A DNA stretch of 34,178 nucleotides from an uncultured Oscillospiraceae bacterium. Its GTDB lineage: Bacteria > Bacillota > Clostridia > Oscillospirales > Oscillospiraceae. The stretch lies in contig CAJUEC010000010.1 in NCBI GenBank assembly GCA_910585155.1, forward strand, positions 1 through 34,178, read 5' to 3'. Below the pieces are notes generated by a model that was not told the DNA's origin, ran no database searches, and worked only from the letters and a program-made list of their open reading frames with translations. Position numbers and translations under genes: made by a program. Numbering within the stretch: the stretch's first letter is position 1; every line of letters begins with the position of its first letter. Positions 6,746-15,600 of this stretch are shown here, in pieces.

Positions 6746-7492
6746 ATGGCTTTCTTTCGCCGCCGCAGAGCAGAGGCTCCCCAGGTGGATTTGAAGCGCC
6801 TTCCCCGCCATGTGGCCATTATCATGGACGGAAACGGGCGCTGGGCCAAGAGCCGCGGCCTGCCCCGCAGGGCGGGCCACGCGACCGGGGCGGAGACCTT
6901 TCGGACCATTGCCACCTTTGCCAAGGAGCTGGGGCTGGAGTACCTGACGGTGTACGCCTTCTCCACCGAGAACTGGAAGCGGCCGGCCGACGAGGTGGCA
7001 TCCATCATGGCCCTGCTGGAGAAATATCTCCACGAGGCCATTGAGACCATGGCCAGGGACAGGGTGAAAATGGCCTTTTTTGGCGACCTGTCCCCGCTGG
7101 CCCCCCATCTGCAGACGCTGTGCCGGGAGACGGAGGAGATCTCCAAGGGCTACGACGGCTGCCAGGTGAACATCTGCCTCAACTACGGGGGCCGGGACGA
7201 GCTGGTGCGGGCGGCCAAGGCCTTTGCCCTGGACTGTGTGGAGGGCAGGGCGGACCCCGGCCACCTGACGGAGGAGGCCTTTTCCCAGTATCTCTACTCC
7301 GCCGGGGTGCCCGACCCGGACCTGATCATCCGGCCCAGCGGAGAGATCCGCACATCCAATTTCCTGGTCTGGCAGTCCGCCTACGCGGAATTCTATTTTA
7401 CCGATGTGCTCTGGCCCGACTTCACCAAGGAGGAGCTGCTGAAGGCGCTGGCGGCCTACCAGGCCCGCTCCCGCCGGTATGGAGGTGTGTGA
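6746..7492 (+). CDS. uppS: Undecaprenyl diphosphate synthase (cis-prenyltransferase)
   Basis: Adds isoprene units to farnesyl diphosphate to make the C55 lipid carrier for peptidoglycan and other wall polymers. IIMDGNGRWAK with D28 is the catalytic and diphosphate-binding motif. TVYAFSTENWKRP and the C-terminal LIIRPSGEIRTSNFLVWQSA are family signatures. Length 248 is normal. ATG 6746 is chosen over GTG 6740 and ATG 6736 because AAGGA at 6732-6736 is then nine bases away. It overlaps or abuts cdsA. Confidence 0.95.
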   Translation: MAFFRRRRAEAPQVDLKRLPRHVAIIMDGNGRWAKSRGLPRRAGHATGAETFRTIATFAKELGLEYLTVYAFSTENWKRPADEVASIMALLEKYLHEAIETMARDRVKMAFFGDLSPLAPHLQTLCRETEEISKGYDGCQVNICLNYGGRDELVRAAKAFALDCVEGRADPGHLTEEAFSQYLYSAGVPDPDLIIRPSGEIRTSNFLVWQSAYAEFYFTDVLWPDFTKEELLKALAAYQARSRRYGGV

Positions 7493-7493
7493 C

Positions 7494-8321
7494 GTGGCAA
7501 AACGGATCATCGCGGCGTGTATTTTTACGCCCATCATGCTGTGGATCATGCTGGTTCCGCCGCCGCTGGCGTGGACGGCGCTGGTGTGCTTCATTTCCGC
7601 CGTGGCCGCCTTCGAGCTGATGCGGGCGGTGGGAGGGGGGAAGATATCCCCTCCCATGCAGGCGGCCACCATCGCGTCCGCCGCACTGCTGCCCTTTGGA
7701 ATTTGGGCCGGACTGGGCACGGCCTGCGTGAATCTGCTGTCCTTTGTGGTGACGGCGGTGTGCTTCTGGTGCGCCATCCGGGCCTACGACGAGGACAACG
7801 GGGTGAAAATCGGCTTTTCCCATGTCCTGTCCACGCTGTTCGCGGGGGTCATCATCCCCTTGGGCCTGTCCGCCCTGGTGGAGCTGAGGCGGATGGACCA
7901 CGGGAAATATCTGGTGCTTCTGGCGGTGCTGCTCACCTTTGCCACCGACGCGGGGGCCTATTTTGCCGGCGTGTTCCTGGGCAGACACAAGGGGGTGACC
8001 AAGGTCAGCCCCAACAAGAGCGTGGAGGGATACATCGGCGGCTTCCTGGCGGGAGTGGTGTTTGCCGTGCTCTACGGCATCGTGGCCAGCAAAATCGCGG
8101 GGGACGGGGTGAACCTGTTTTCCCTGGCGCTGTGTGGCCTGTTTGGGGCGGTGGCCACCGAGGTGGGCGACCTGGCCTTCTCCTTTATCAAGCGGCAATA
8201 CGGGGTGAAGGACTACGGTCGCATTCTGCCCGGCCACGGCGGGATGCTGGACCGCTTTGACAGCATGATGTTCTGCGGACCGGTGGTGCTGTTTATCGTC
8301 CAGTGCCTGCCGGTGTTTTGA
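7494..8321 (+). CDS. cdsA: Phosphatidate cytidylyltransferase (CDP-diacylglycerol synthase)
   Basis: Integral membrane enzyme that makes CDP-diacylglycerol from phosphatidic acid and CTP, the branch point of phospholipid synthesis. The 275-residue product is almost entirely hydrophobic helices. It ends with the PROSITE-type signature FIKRQYGVKDYGRILPGHGG followed by MLDRFDS, which includes the metal-binding Asp residues. GTG 7494 has GGAGG eight bases upstream; ATG 7479 in frame lies before that SD and inside uppS. Confidence 0.95.
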   Translation: MAKRIIAACIFTPIMLWIMLVPPPLAWTALVCFISAVAAFELMRAVGGGKISPPMQAATIASAALLPFGIWAGLGTACVNLLSFVVTAVCFWCAIRAYDEDNGVKIGFSHVLSTLFAGVIIPLGLSALVELRRMDHGKYLVLLAVLLTFATDAGAYFAGVFLGRHKGVTKVSPNKSVEGYIGGFLAGVVFAVLYGIVASKIAGDGVNLFSLALCGLFGAVATEVGDLAFSFIKRQYGVKDYGRILPGHGGMLDRFDSMMFCGPVVLFIVQCLPVF

Positions 8322-8332
8322 GGGGGAAGAGG

Positions 8333-9481
8333 ATGAAACGAACCCTTTCTGTTTTGGGCTCCAGCGGGTCCATCGGCCGCCAGACTCTGACGGTGGCGGA
8401 GGCCTGCGGGCACCGGGTGGCGGCGCTCACGGTAAATCGCAGCGCAGAGCTGGCCGAGGCCCAGGCGCGGCAGTTCAGGCCCAGGCTGGCGGTGGCGGTG
8501 GACCGGGCCGCCGCGGACGATCTGCGGGTCCGTCTGTCGGACACCGAAACCAAGGTGCTGGCCGGGGAGGAGGGCCTGCTGGAGGCGGCGTCCCTGCCTG
8601 AGGCGGACACGGTGGTCACCGCCATTGTGGGAGTTGCGGGCCTGAGGCCCACCCTGGCCGCCGTTGACTGCGGCAAACGGATCGCCCTGGCTAACAAAGA
8701 GACCCTGGTGTGCGCCGGGGAGCTGGTGATGGCCCGGGCGAAGGAGCGGGGGGCGGACATCGTCCCCGTGGATTCGGAGCACTCCGCCATCTTCCAGTGC
8801 CTCCAGGGGTGCCACGACAGGGGAGAGGTGAGGCGGCTCATCATCACCGCCTCGGGCGGACCGTTCTATGGCAAGAGCTGTGAAGAGCTTTCCCTTGTCA
8901 CAAAAGAGCAGGCGCTGAGGCACCCCAACTGGTCCATGGGCGCAAAGATCACGGTTGACTCCGCCACCCTGATGAACAAGGGACTGGAGTTTATCGAGGC
9001 CATGCGGCTGTACGAAATGCCCCCGGAAAAGATCCAGATTGTGGTTCACCGGGAGAGCATTGTCCACTCCCTGGTGGAGTTTGAGGACGGGGCCATCCTG
9101 GCCCAGCTGGGCAGCGCGGACATGTGCCTGCCCATCCAGTACGCCCTCACCTGGCCGGAGCGCACCCCCGGTCCCGCCCGGCCCTTGGATCTGCTGAACT
9201 GCCCGCCGCTGACCTTCCAGAGGCCCGACCCGGATACCTTCCGATGCCTGGGGCTGGCGCTGGAGTGCGCCGAGAGGGGCGGAACGTCCACCGCCATCCT
9301 CAACGGGGCGAACGAGGCGGCGGTGGCCCTGTTTTTGGAGGATCAAATCTCATTTCTGGACATTTCCCGACTGGTGGAGAGGGCGCTGGCGCAGGTGGCT
9401 CCCATGGACTGCCCCGGCCTGGAGGATATTTTGGAGGCGGACCGCGCCGCCCGGGCGGCGGTCCATGATTTTGTGAGGTGA
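8333..9481 (+). CDS. dxr: 1-deoxy-D-xylulose-5-phosphate reductoisomerase
   Basis: Converts DXP to methylerythritol phosphate with NADPH, the committed step of the non-mevalonate isoprenoid pathway that feeds UppS. LGSSGSIGRQTL (residues 8-19) is the NADPH loop. LANKETLVCAGE, VDSEHSAIFQCLQG, TASGGPF and WSMGAKITVDSATLMNKGLE hold the metal- and substrate-binding residues. Length 382 is typical. The start follows GGGGGAAGAGG, 11 bases after the cdsA stop. With ispG in the same operon the window holds two of the seven MEP-pathway steps. Confidence 0.96.
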   Translation: MKRTLSVLGSSGSIGRQTLTVAEACGHRVAALTVNRSAELAEAQARQFRPRLAVAVDRAAADDLRVRLSDTETKVLAGEEGLLEAASLPEADTVVTAIVGVAGLRPTLAAVDCGKRIALANKETLVCAGELVMARAKERGADIVPVDSEHSAIFQCLQGCHDRGEVRRLIITASGGPFYGKSCEELSLVTKEQALRHPNWSMGAKITVDSATLMNKGLEFIEAMRLYEMPPEKIQIVVHRESIVHSLVEFEDGAILAQLGSADMCLPIQYALTWPERTPGPARPLDLLNCPPLTFQRPDPDTFRCLGLALECAERGGTSTAILNGANEAAVALFLEDQISFLDISRLVERALAQVAPMDCPGLEDILEADRAARAAVHDFVR

Positions 9482-9487
9482 CGCGTT

Positions 9488-10585
9488 TTGGTGAGGTTTT
9501 TGTATATCCTGCTGGCCATTCTGCTCTTTGGCGTGCTCATCGCCATCCACGAGTTTGGACATTTCTTCACCGCCAAGCTGCTGGGGGTGAAGGTGAACGA
9601 ATTTGCCATCGGCATGGGTCCGGCTATCTGGCAGAGCCGGAAGGAGCGGGGTGAGCCCTGGAGCTGTGAAGAAAAAACCCTTTACTCTCTGCGGGCCTTC
9701 CCGATTGGCGGCTACTGCGCCATGGAGGGAGAGGATGAGGACACCGGCGATCCCCGGGCCTTTTCCCGGCAAAAGGGATGGAAAAAGGTGATCATCTTGA
9801 GCGCCGGGTCCTTCATGAATTTTGTGCTGGGGCTGGTGATCACGGTGACGCTGTTTCTGGGTGTCTCTCAGGCCCGAGTGCCGGTGATCACCCAGTTTGC
9901 CGACGGGTTTCAGCATGAGGGGGCGGCGGGCCTGATGGTGGGCGACCGCATCCTGGAGGTGGACGGCCACGGCATCTGGCTGTATGCCGACGTGCAGAAC
10001 TATCTCTCCCGCAACGACGGGAAGGGTGTGGACCTGGTGGTGGAGCGAGCCGGGGAGCGGCTTGTGCTGGACGATTTCCCCATGGGCCGCTACGACTACG
10101 AGTTTGAGAACGGCAGATACCACGGCTTTGGCCTGATTTTTGGCCAGGTGGAGGAGCTGTCCCTGCTGGACCGCGTCGGGCAGGGCTTTGCTCAAACCCT
10201 TGATTTTGTGCGCATCGTGTGGATGAGCCTGGGCGATCTGGTGACGGGCCGGGTGGCGGTATCCGAGCTGTCCGGGGTCATCGGCGTGGTGGACGTGGTT
10301 TCCGAGGTGGGGGCCGGGTCGGAGACCGTGGCGCTGGGCATACAGAATGTGTTCTATTTCATGGCCCTCATTGCCGTCAACCTGGCGGTGATGAACATGC
10401 TTCCCATTCCGGCGCTGGACGGCGGACGGATCTTCTTCGTGCTGCTCAACGGCGCCATCTATGCGGTGGCCCGCCGCCGCATCCCAGAGAAATACGAGGG
10501 CTACGTCCATGCGGGGGCCTTTGTGGTGCTGCTGGTGCTGATGGCGGTGGTGGCCCTCCACGATGTGTGGAACATTTTTGTGTAG
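9488..10585 (+). CDS. rseP: RseP/RasP-type site-2 membrane metalloprotease
   Basis: M50 zinc protease that cuts transmembrane anti-sigma factors and leftover signal peptides within the membrane. HEFGH at residues 21-25 in the first membrane helix gives two zinc ligands and the catalytic Glu. NMLPIPALDGGRIFF near residue 305 supplies the third ligand (LDG). A single PDZ domain lies between (about 130-210, GLMVGDRILEVDG). The start is TTG 9488 or GTG 9491 (one codon shorter), both served by the AGGTGA that overlaps the dxr stop. The position between dxr and ispG is conserved in Firmicutes. Confidence 0.93.
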   Translation: MVRFLYILLAILLFGVLIAIHEFGHFFTAKLLGVKVNEFAIGMGPAIWQSRKERGEPWSCEEKTLYSLRAFPIGGYCAMEGEDEDTGDPRAFSRQKGWKKVIILSAGSFMNFVLGLVITVTLFLGVSQARVPVITQFADGFQHEGAAGLMVGDRILEVDGHGIWLYADVQNYLSRNDGKGVDLVVERAGERLVLDDFPMGRYDYEFENGRYHGFGLIFGQVEELSLLDRVGQGFAQTLDFVRIVWMSLGDLVTGRVAVSELSGVIGVVDVVSEVGAGSETVALGIQNVFYFMALIAVNLAVMNMLPIPALDGGRIFFVLLNGAIYAVARRRIPEKYEGYVHAGAFVVLLVLMAVVALHDVWNIFV

Positions 10586-10597
10586 GCGGTGCGTGTG

Positions 10598-11635
10598 ATG
10601 ACCAGACAGATCCATGTGGGCGGCGTCCCCGTGGGCGGGGGCGCCCCCGTCTCGATCCAGTCCATGACCAATACCCCCACCCATGACGTGGAGGCCACCC
10701 TGGCTCAGATCCGTGCGCTGGCCGCGGCGGGGTGCGGCATCGTCCGGGTGGCGGTGCCCGACATGGCGGCGGCCCGGGCCGTGGGGGCGCTGAAGGCGGG
10801 CAGCCCGGTGCCCCTGGTGGCGGACATCCATTTTGATTACCGGCTGGCCCTGGAGGCGGCGGAGCAGGGGATTGACAAGATCCGAATCAACCCCGGCAAC
10901 ATCGGCGCGCCGGACCGGGTGGAGGCGGTGGCCCGCGCCTGTAAGGAGCGGGCCATTCCCATCCGGGTGGGGGTGAACGGTGGCTCCCTGGAGAAAGAGC
11001 TGCTGGCCAAATACGGCGGTCCCACCCCGGAGGCCATGGCGGAAAGCGCCCTGGGACATATCCGCCTGCTGGAGCGGTACGGCTTTGAGGATATCTGCGT
11101 GTCGCTGAAGGCGTCGTCGGTGCCCGCCACCATGGGGGCGTACCGGCTGATGGCGGAGCGGTATGACTATCCGCTGCACCTGGGGATCACGGAGGCGGGC
11201 ACCCGGGAGATGGGTGAGCTGAAGGCGGCGGTGGGCATCGGCGGACTGCTGGCCCTGGGCATAGGGGACACCCTGCGGGTGTCCCTCACCGCCGACCCGG
11301 TGGAAGAGGTCTACGCCGCCCGTCGGATTTTGAAGGCCATCGGCCTGCGCCGGGAGGGGCCGGAGCTCATCGCCTGCCCCACCTGCGGGCGGACCCAGAT
11401 CAACCTGATCCCCATGGCCAAGCAGGTGGAGGAGCTGCTGAAGGACGTGGACAAGCCCATCACCGTGGCGGTGATGGGGTGTGTGGTCAACGGCCCCGGA
11501 GAGGCCCGCCACGCCGACGTGGGAATCGCGGGCGGCAAGGGCGAGGGCGTGCTGTTCAAGCACGGGGAGATCGTGGCCAGGGTGCCGGAGGAGGAGCTGG
11601 TGCCGGGGCTGATGAGGCTGATCGGGGAGCTGTGA
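10598..11635 (+). CDS. ispG: 4-hydroxy-3-methylbut-2-enyl diphosphate synthase (IspG/GcpE)
   Basis: Iron-sulfur enzyme of the MEP isoprenoid pathway that reduces MEcPP to HMBPP. It has an N-terminal TIM barrel (VSIQSMTNTPTHD, VADIHFDYRLA, KIRINPGNIG). The C-terminal [4Fe-4S] domain has CPTCGRTQINL and MGCVVNGPGEARHADVGIAG, giving three Cys plus the Glu ligand in NGPGEA. Length 345 fits the short bacterial form. ATG 10598 is preferred; GTG codons at 10589 and 10595 are in frame and the SD (GGCGGTG) is weak, so the exact start is uncertain. Confidence 0.95.
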   Translation: MTRQIHVGGVPVGGGAPVSIQSMTNTPTHDVEATLAQIRALAAAGCGIVRVAVPDMAAARAVGALKAGSPVPLVADIHFDYRLALEAAEQGIDKIRINPGNIGAPDRVEAVARACKERAIPIRVGVNGGSLEKELLAKYGGPTPEAMAESALGHIRLLERYGFEDICVSLKASSVPATMGAYRLMAERYDYPLHLGITEAGTREMGELKAAVGIGGLLALGIGDTLRVSLTADPVEEVYAARRILKAIGLRREGPELIACPTCGRTQINLIPMAKQVEELLKDVDKPITVAVMGCVVNGPGEARHADVGIAGGKGEGVLFKHGEIVARVPEEELVPGLMRLIGEL

Positions 11636-11636
11636 A

Positions 11637-12080
11637 ATGAACGGCAGCAAAGAGGCGTTCGCCCTGGCGCTGGCAGAGCGATTCCCGGAATTCCGCAAGG
11701 CCTATGAGGAGCATCTGGCGGACTATGGGGAAGTTTTAGGTCACGTCTTTTTTGATGTGCTGCACCGCGCCCTTGTGCCGCTGCTGCGTCTCAATGAGGA
11801 TCGGGAGAAGATTGGCAGGTACATCGAATTTCTGGAGGATATGTACGCCAATGGAGACGGCGAGGTGCGAAATGTCGTAGAGGTTACGATTCTGGAGGTT
11901 TTGGGGGATGAGGAAACGGTTTTGCGGAACGTGTTCTCCTACTTTTCCGAGGATCTGATGACAGCAGCCCAGTCTGTGGAAAAGGGCTGGGGCCGCCGGG
12001 ATATCCGCATATGGCACAAGGGCGGTCGGGTGCGGTACGACTGGGACTGGCCGCGGCGGTCTTTCTTAGAGACGCCGTAA
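11637..12080 (+). CDS. Small uncharacterised protein (DUF7674-like)
   Basis: A 147-residue, acidic, mostly helical protein without signal peptide or membrane segment. The pattern FPEFRKAYEEHLADYGEVLGHVFF, RYIEFLEDMYANGDGEV and NVVEVTILEVL resembles the group I know as DUF7674, assigned from memory with moderate confidence. Such proteins often appear as isolated small genes in Firmicutes and some resemble immunity proteins; no activity can be deduced. It starts one base after the ispG stop and lies in the operon, but its base composition is more AT-rich than the flanking genes, suggesting an insertion into an old cluster. Confidence 0.7.
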   Translation: MNGSKEAFALALAERFPEFRKAYEEHLADYGEVLGHVFFDVLHRALVPLLRLNEDREKIGRYIEFLEDMYANGDGEVRNVVEVTILEVLGDEETVLRNVFSYFSEDLMTAAQSVEKGWGRRDIRIWHKGGRVRYDWDWPRRSFLETP

Positions 12081-12093
12081 TGAGGAGAACACC

Positions 12094-12645
12094 ATGAACC
12101 ACATCGGAACACAGTACATAGAGACGGAACGGCTGATCCTGCGGCGGTTTGAGCTGTCGGACGCCCCCGCCATGTTCGCCAACTGGGCCAGTGACGACGA
12201 GGTGACGAAATTCCTGACCTGGCCCACCCATACCGATATGTCGGTGACGGAGGGCATCCTGGAGCAGTGGGTGGCCCAGTACAGGCAGGACGACTGCTAC
12301 CGCTGGGCCATCACCCTGAAGGGAAACGGCCCCCAGTCCATCGGGGGCATCGACGTGTGCCGCTGGCGGGAGGACGGGGCCGTTCCCGAGATCGGCTACT
12401 GCATGGGCAGACGCTGGTGGCATCAGGGGATCATGTCCGAGGCCCTGGGCGCGGTGCTTGATTTCCTGTTTGAGCGGGTGGGCGTGGAGCGGGTGGAGGC
12501 CGAGCACGACACCAACAACCCCCATTCCGGCGGCGTCATGCGTAAATGCGGCATGGTTTTTGACGGTGTGCGGGAGAAGGCGGGCAAAAACAACCAGGGC
12601 GTCGTGGACATGGCCCGCTATGTCCTCAAGGCCGGCGACAGATAA
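12094..12645 (+). CDS. GNAT-family N-acetyltransferase (RimJ/RimL type)
   Basis: Acetyl-CoA-dependent transferase of 183 residues. The opening IETERLILRRFELSDAPAM is the standard RimJ/RimL start. GYCMGRRWWHQGIMSEALGAVLDFLF is the acetyl-CoA-binding helix with a variant of the Q/R-x-x-G-x-G/A loop. The C-terminal HDTNNPHSGGVMRKCGM is the usual second signature (N..S..v..K.GF). Substrate is unknown; ribosomal proteins and small amines are both possible. ATG is preceded by GAGGAG. Like the gene before it, it is an accessory insertion between ispG and polC. Confidence 0.88.
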   Translation: MNHIGTQYIETERLILRRFELSDAPAMFANWASDDEVTKFLTWPTHTDMSVTEGILEQWVAQYRQDDCYRWAITLKGNGPQSIGGIDVCRWREDGAVPEIGYCMGRRWWHQGIMSEALGAVLDFLFERVGVERVEAEHDTNNPHSGGVMRKCGMVFDGVREKAGKNNQGVVDMARYVLKAGDR

Positions 12646-12661
12646 GGAGCGAGACAGAACA

Positions 12662-15600
12662 ATGTCAACCTTTCAACAGACCTTTGCCAACTGCCCCTTC
12701 CCGGAGGGGGTTTTGGCCGTTTTAGGGGGCTATCCCGTCCGGGTGCGGGTGCTCAAGGCCCAGCGGGCCATGGAGGTGATCGCCTCTGGAACTAGCGTTT
12801 CACGTGAAACACTAGTTTTGGCAGAGGAGTGTCTGCGGCGGGTCTTCGGCCTCAGCGGCGCCTCGGTGGCGGTGGAGGAGCCGGAGGGCGCCGCGCCTGC
12901 CGGGACAGAACCGGCCCCGGAGCCGCCCCCGCTGGACAGAGCGCCCCAGCCGGAAGAGGCGGCCCCTGCCAGTCCGCTCCAGCAGCCGGCGCCCCAGGGG
13001 GAGCAGCCCCGGGATCTGGAGGCCCAGATGGCGTCCATGCGCCGCAGGCTGATGCGGGCGGAGGCCCCGGACCCCGGCAAAAGCAAGAAACGGGTTCGCC
13101 AGTTTTACGGCAAGATCAGCGGCAAAAAAAAGCCGGTCCCCCTGAGAGAGCTGGCCCTGGACATGGGCAGCGTGCTGGTGGAGGGCGAGGTGTTCAATGT
13201 GGAGCACCGGGAGCTCCCCCGCCGAAAGGCGTGGGTGGTGTGCTTTGACATCACCGACCTCACCGGCTCCATCCGGGTCACCCGCTTTATGGAGGGGGAG
13301 GAGGCCAAGCCCATCATCAGCCAGGTGAAGAAGGGGCAGCGGCTCCAGGTGCAGGGGCGGCTGTCCCTGGGCCGGTTTGACAACAATGACCTGGTGCTGG
13401 AGCCCTATGGCATCAACGAGGTGCCCAAGCCCGAGGGGAGGAAGGACACCGCCCCGGACAAGCGGGTGGAGCTCCACCTGCACACCAAAATGTCCACCAT
13501 GGACGCCCTGTGCGATACCAAGGCGGTGGTAAAGCGGGCCATTGAGTGGGGCCACCCCGCCATCGCCATCACCGACCACGGGGTGGTGCAGTCCTTCCCC
13601 GACGCCTATAACGCCTCCGGCCGGGGGGAGAAGATCAAGGTGCTCTACGGGGTGGAGGCGTACTACCAGAATGACGTGGACGAGCAGGCGGCGGTCCACG
13701 GGCCGGGGGACATGCCCCTGGACGGGGAGTTCATCGCGTTTGACCTGGAGACCACCGGCCTGGATGCGCGGACTGACGCCATCATCGAGATCGGCGCGGT
13801 GCGGATGCGGTGCGGGGAGGTGGTGGACAAGTTCGCCTCCTTCGCCCAGCCGGGACACCCGCTTAGCGCCAAGACCGTCTCCCTCACCGGGATCACCGAC
13901 GAGCTGCTTCGGGGCGCGCCCGCGCCCGAGGAGGCGGTGGACGCCTTTTTGGACTGGGCGGGGGAGACGCCTCTGTGTGCCCACAACGCCGCCTTTGACA
14001 CCGGTTTCGTTCGGGAGTACTGCGCCCGGTCGGGGCGGAGATTTGACCCGCTGTACTTCGACACCATGATCCTGGCCCAGTACCTGTGTCCCAAGCTGCC
14101 CAACCACAAGCTGGATACAGTGGCAAACGCCCTGGGGCTGCCCCCCTTCCAGCACCACCGGGCCTATGACGACGCGGAGACCTGCGGCCTGATTCTGGCG
14201 GCGCTGCTCCCCATGCTCCGGGAGCGGGGGGTGGAGCGGGCCGCCGCCGTCAACGCGGCCTTCGCGGGCCAGCGGCGGGGGGGGCGGAGCAGGCGCTCCG
14301 CGTATCACCTGGTCCTCCTGGCCAAGAATCAGGCCGGCCTGCGCAACCTGTACAAGTTGGTGTCCAAATCCCATCTGGAGCATTTCAACCGCTTTCCCAT
14401 TATGCCCAAATCCCTCATCGACGAGAACCGGGAGGGGCTGATCATCGGCTCCGCCTGTGAGGCGGGGGAGCTGTTCCGGGCGGTGACAGCGGGCAGGGAG
14501 GACCGGGAGCTGGAGCGGATTGCCTCCTGGTACGACTATCTGGAGATTCAGCCCCTGTCCAACAACGCCTACATGCTCCGCCCGGACCGGGAGGGCAAGT
14601 GCATCGCCCGGAACCAGGAGGATCTGCGGAGCTTCAACCGCCGCATTGTGGCCTTGGGGGAGCGGCTGGGCAAGCCGGTGTGCGCCACCGGGGACGTCCA
14701 TTTCACAGACCCGGAGGAGGAGATCTACCGGCATGTGCTGCTGGCGGCCAAGGAGTTCGAGGACGCGGACAGCCCTAACCCCCTCTACTTCCGCACCACA
14801 GACGAGATGCTGGAGGAGTTCTCCTACCTGGGAAAGGACAAGGCCCGGGAGGTGGTGGTGGATAACCCCAAGCGCATTGCGGACTGGTGCGACAGCGTGC
14901 GGCCCCTGCCCGACGGGCTGTTTGCGCCCAAGCTGGAGAATTCCGACGGAGAATTGAAGGATCTGGTGTGGGGGAAAGCCCATCGCCTTTACGGGGATGA
15001 GCCGCCTCAAATTGTGGTGGACCGCATCAACGCGGAGCTGGTGGACATCATCCGCTGCAAGTACGACGTGATCTACATGTCCGCCCAGAAGCTGGTGCAG
15101 AACTCCCTGGAGCACGGCTATCTGGTGGGCTCCAGGGGGTCGGTGGGGTCGTCGCTGGTGGCGTTTATGTCGGGCATCACCGAGGTAAACTCCCTGCCCG
15201 CCCACTACCGCTGCCCCAGCTGCAAGCACGCCGACTTCGACTACGCTCAGGACCCCGCCCACCCCTATGGCTGCGGGGCGGACATGCCGGACATGAAATG
15301 CCCCATCTGCGGCGCAGACTATGAGAAGGACGGGTTTAACATTCCCTTCGAGACCTTTTTGGGCTTTGGCGGCGACAAGGTGCCCGACATCGACTTGAAT
15401 TTCTCCGGCGAATACCAGTCCAGCGCCCACAAATACACCTTTGAGCTGTTCGGCAAGGACCACGTGTTCCGGGCAGGCACCATCGGCACCGTGGCGGAAA
15501 AAACCGCCATCGGCTACGCCAAAAAATATTTGGAGCTGGTGGGGCGGGCAGACGTGCCCTTCGCCGAGGTGCTCCGGCTGGCCAAGGGCTGCGAGGGGGT

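Noticed and set aside
9350..11698. Long minus-strand open frame opposite rseP and ispG (similar ones at 27399-29603 and 31498-32904)
   Set aside because: His/Gln/Pro-rich low-complexity translation typical of antisense reading, while the plus-strand genes have full family motifs.
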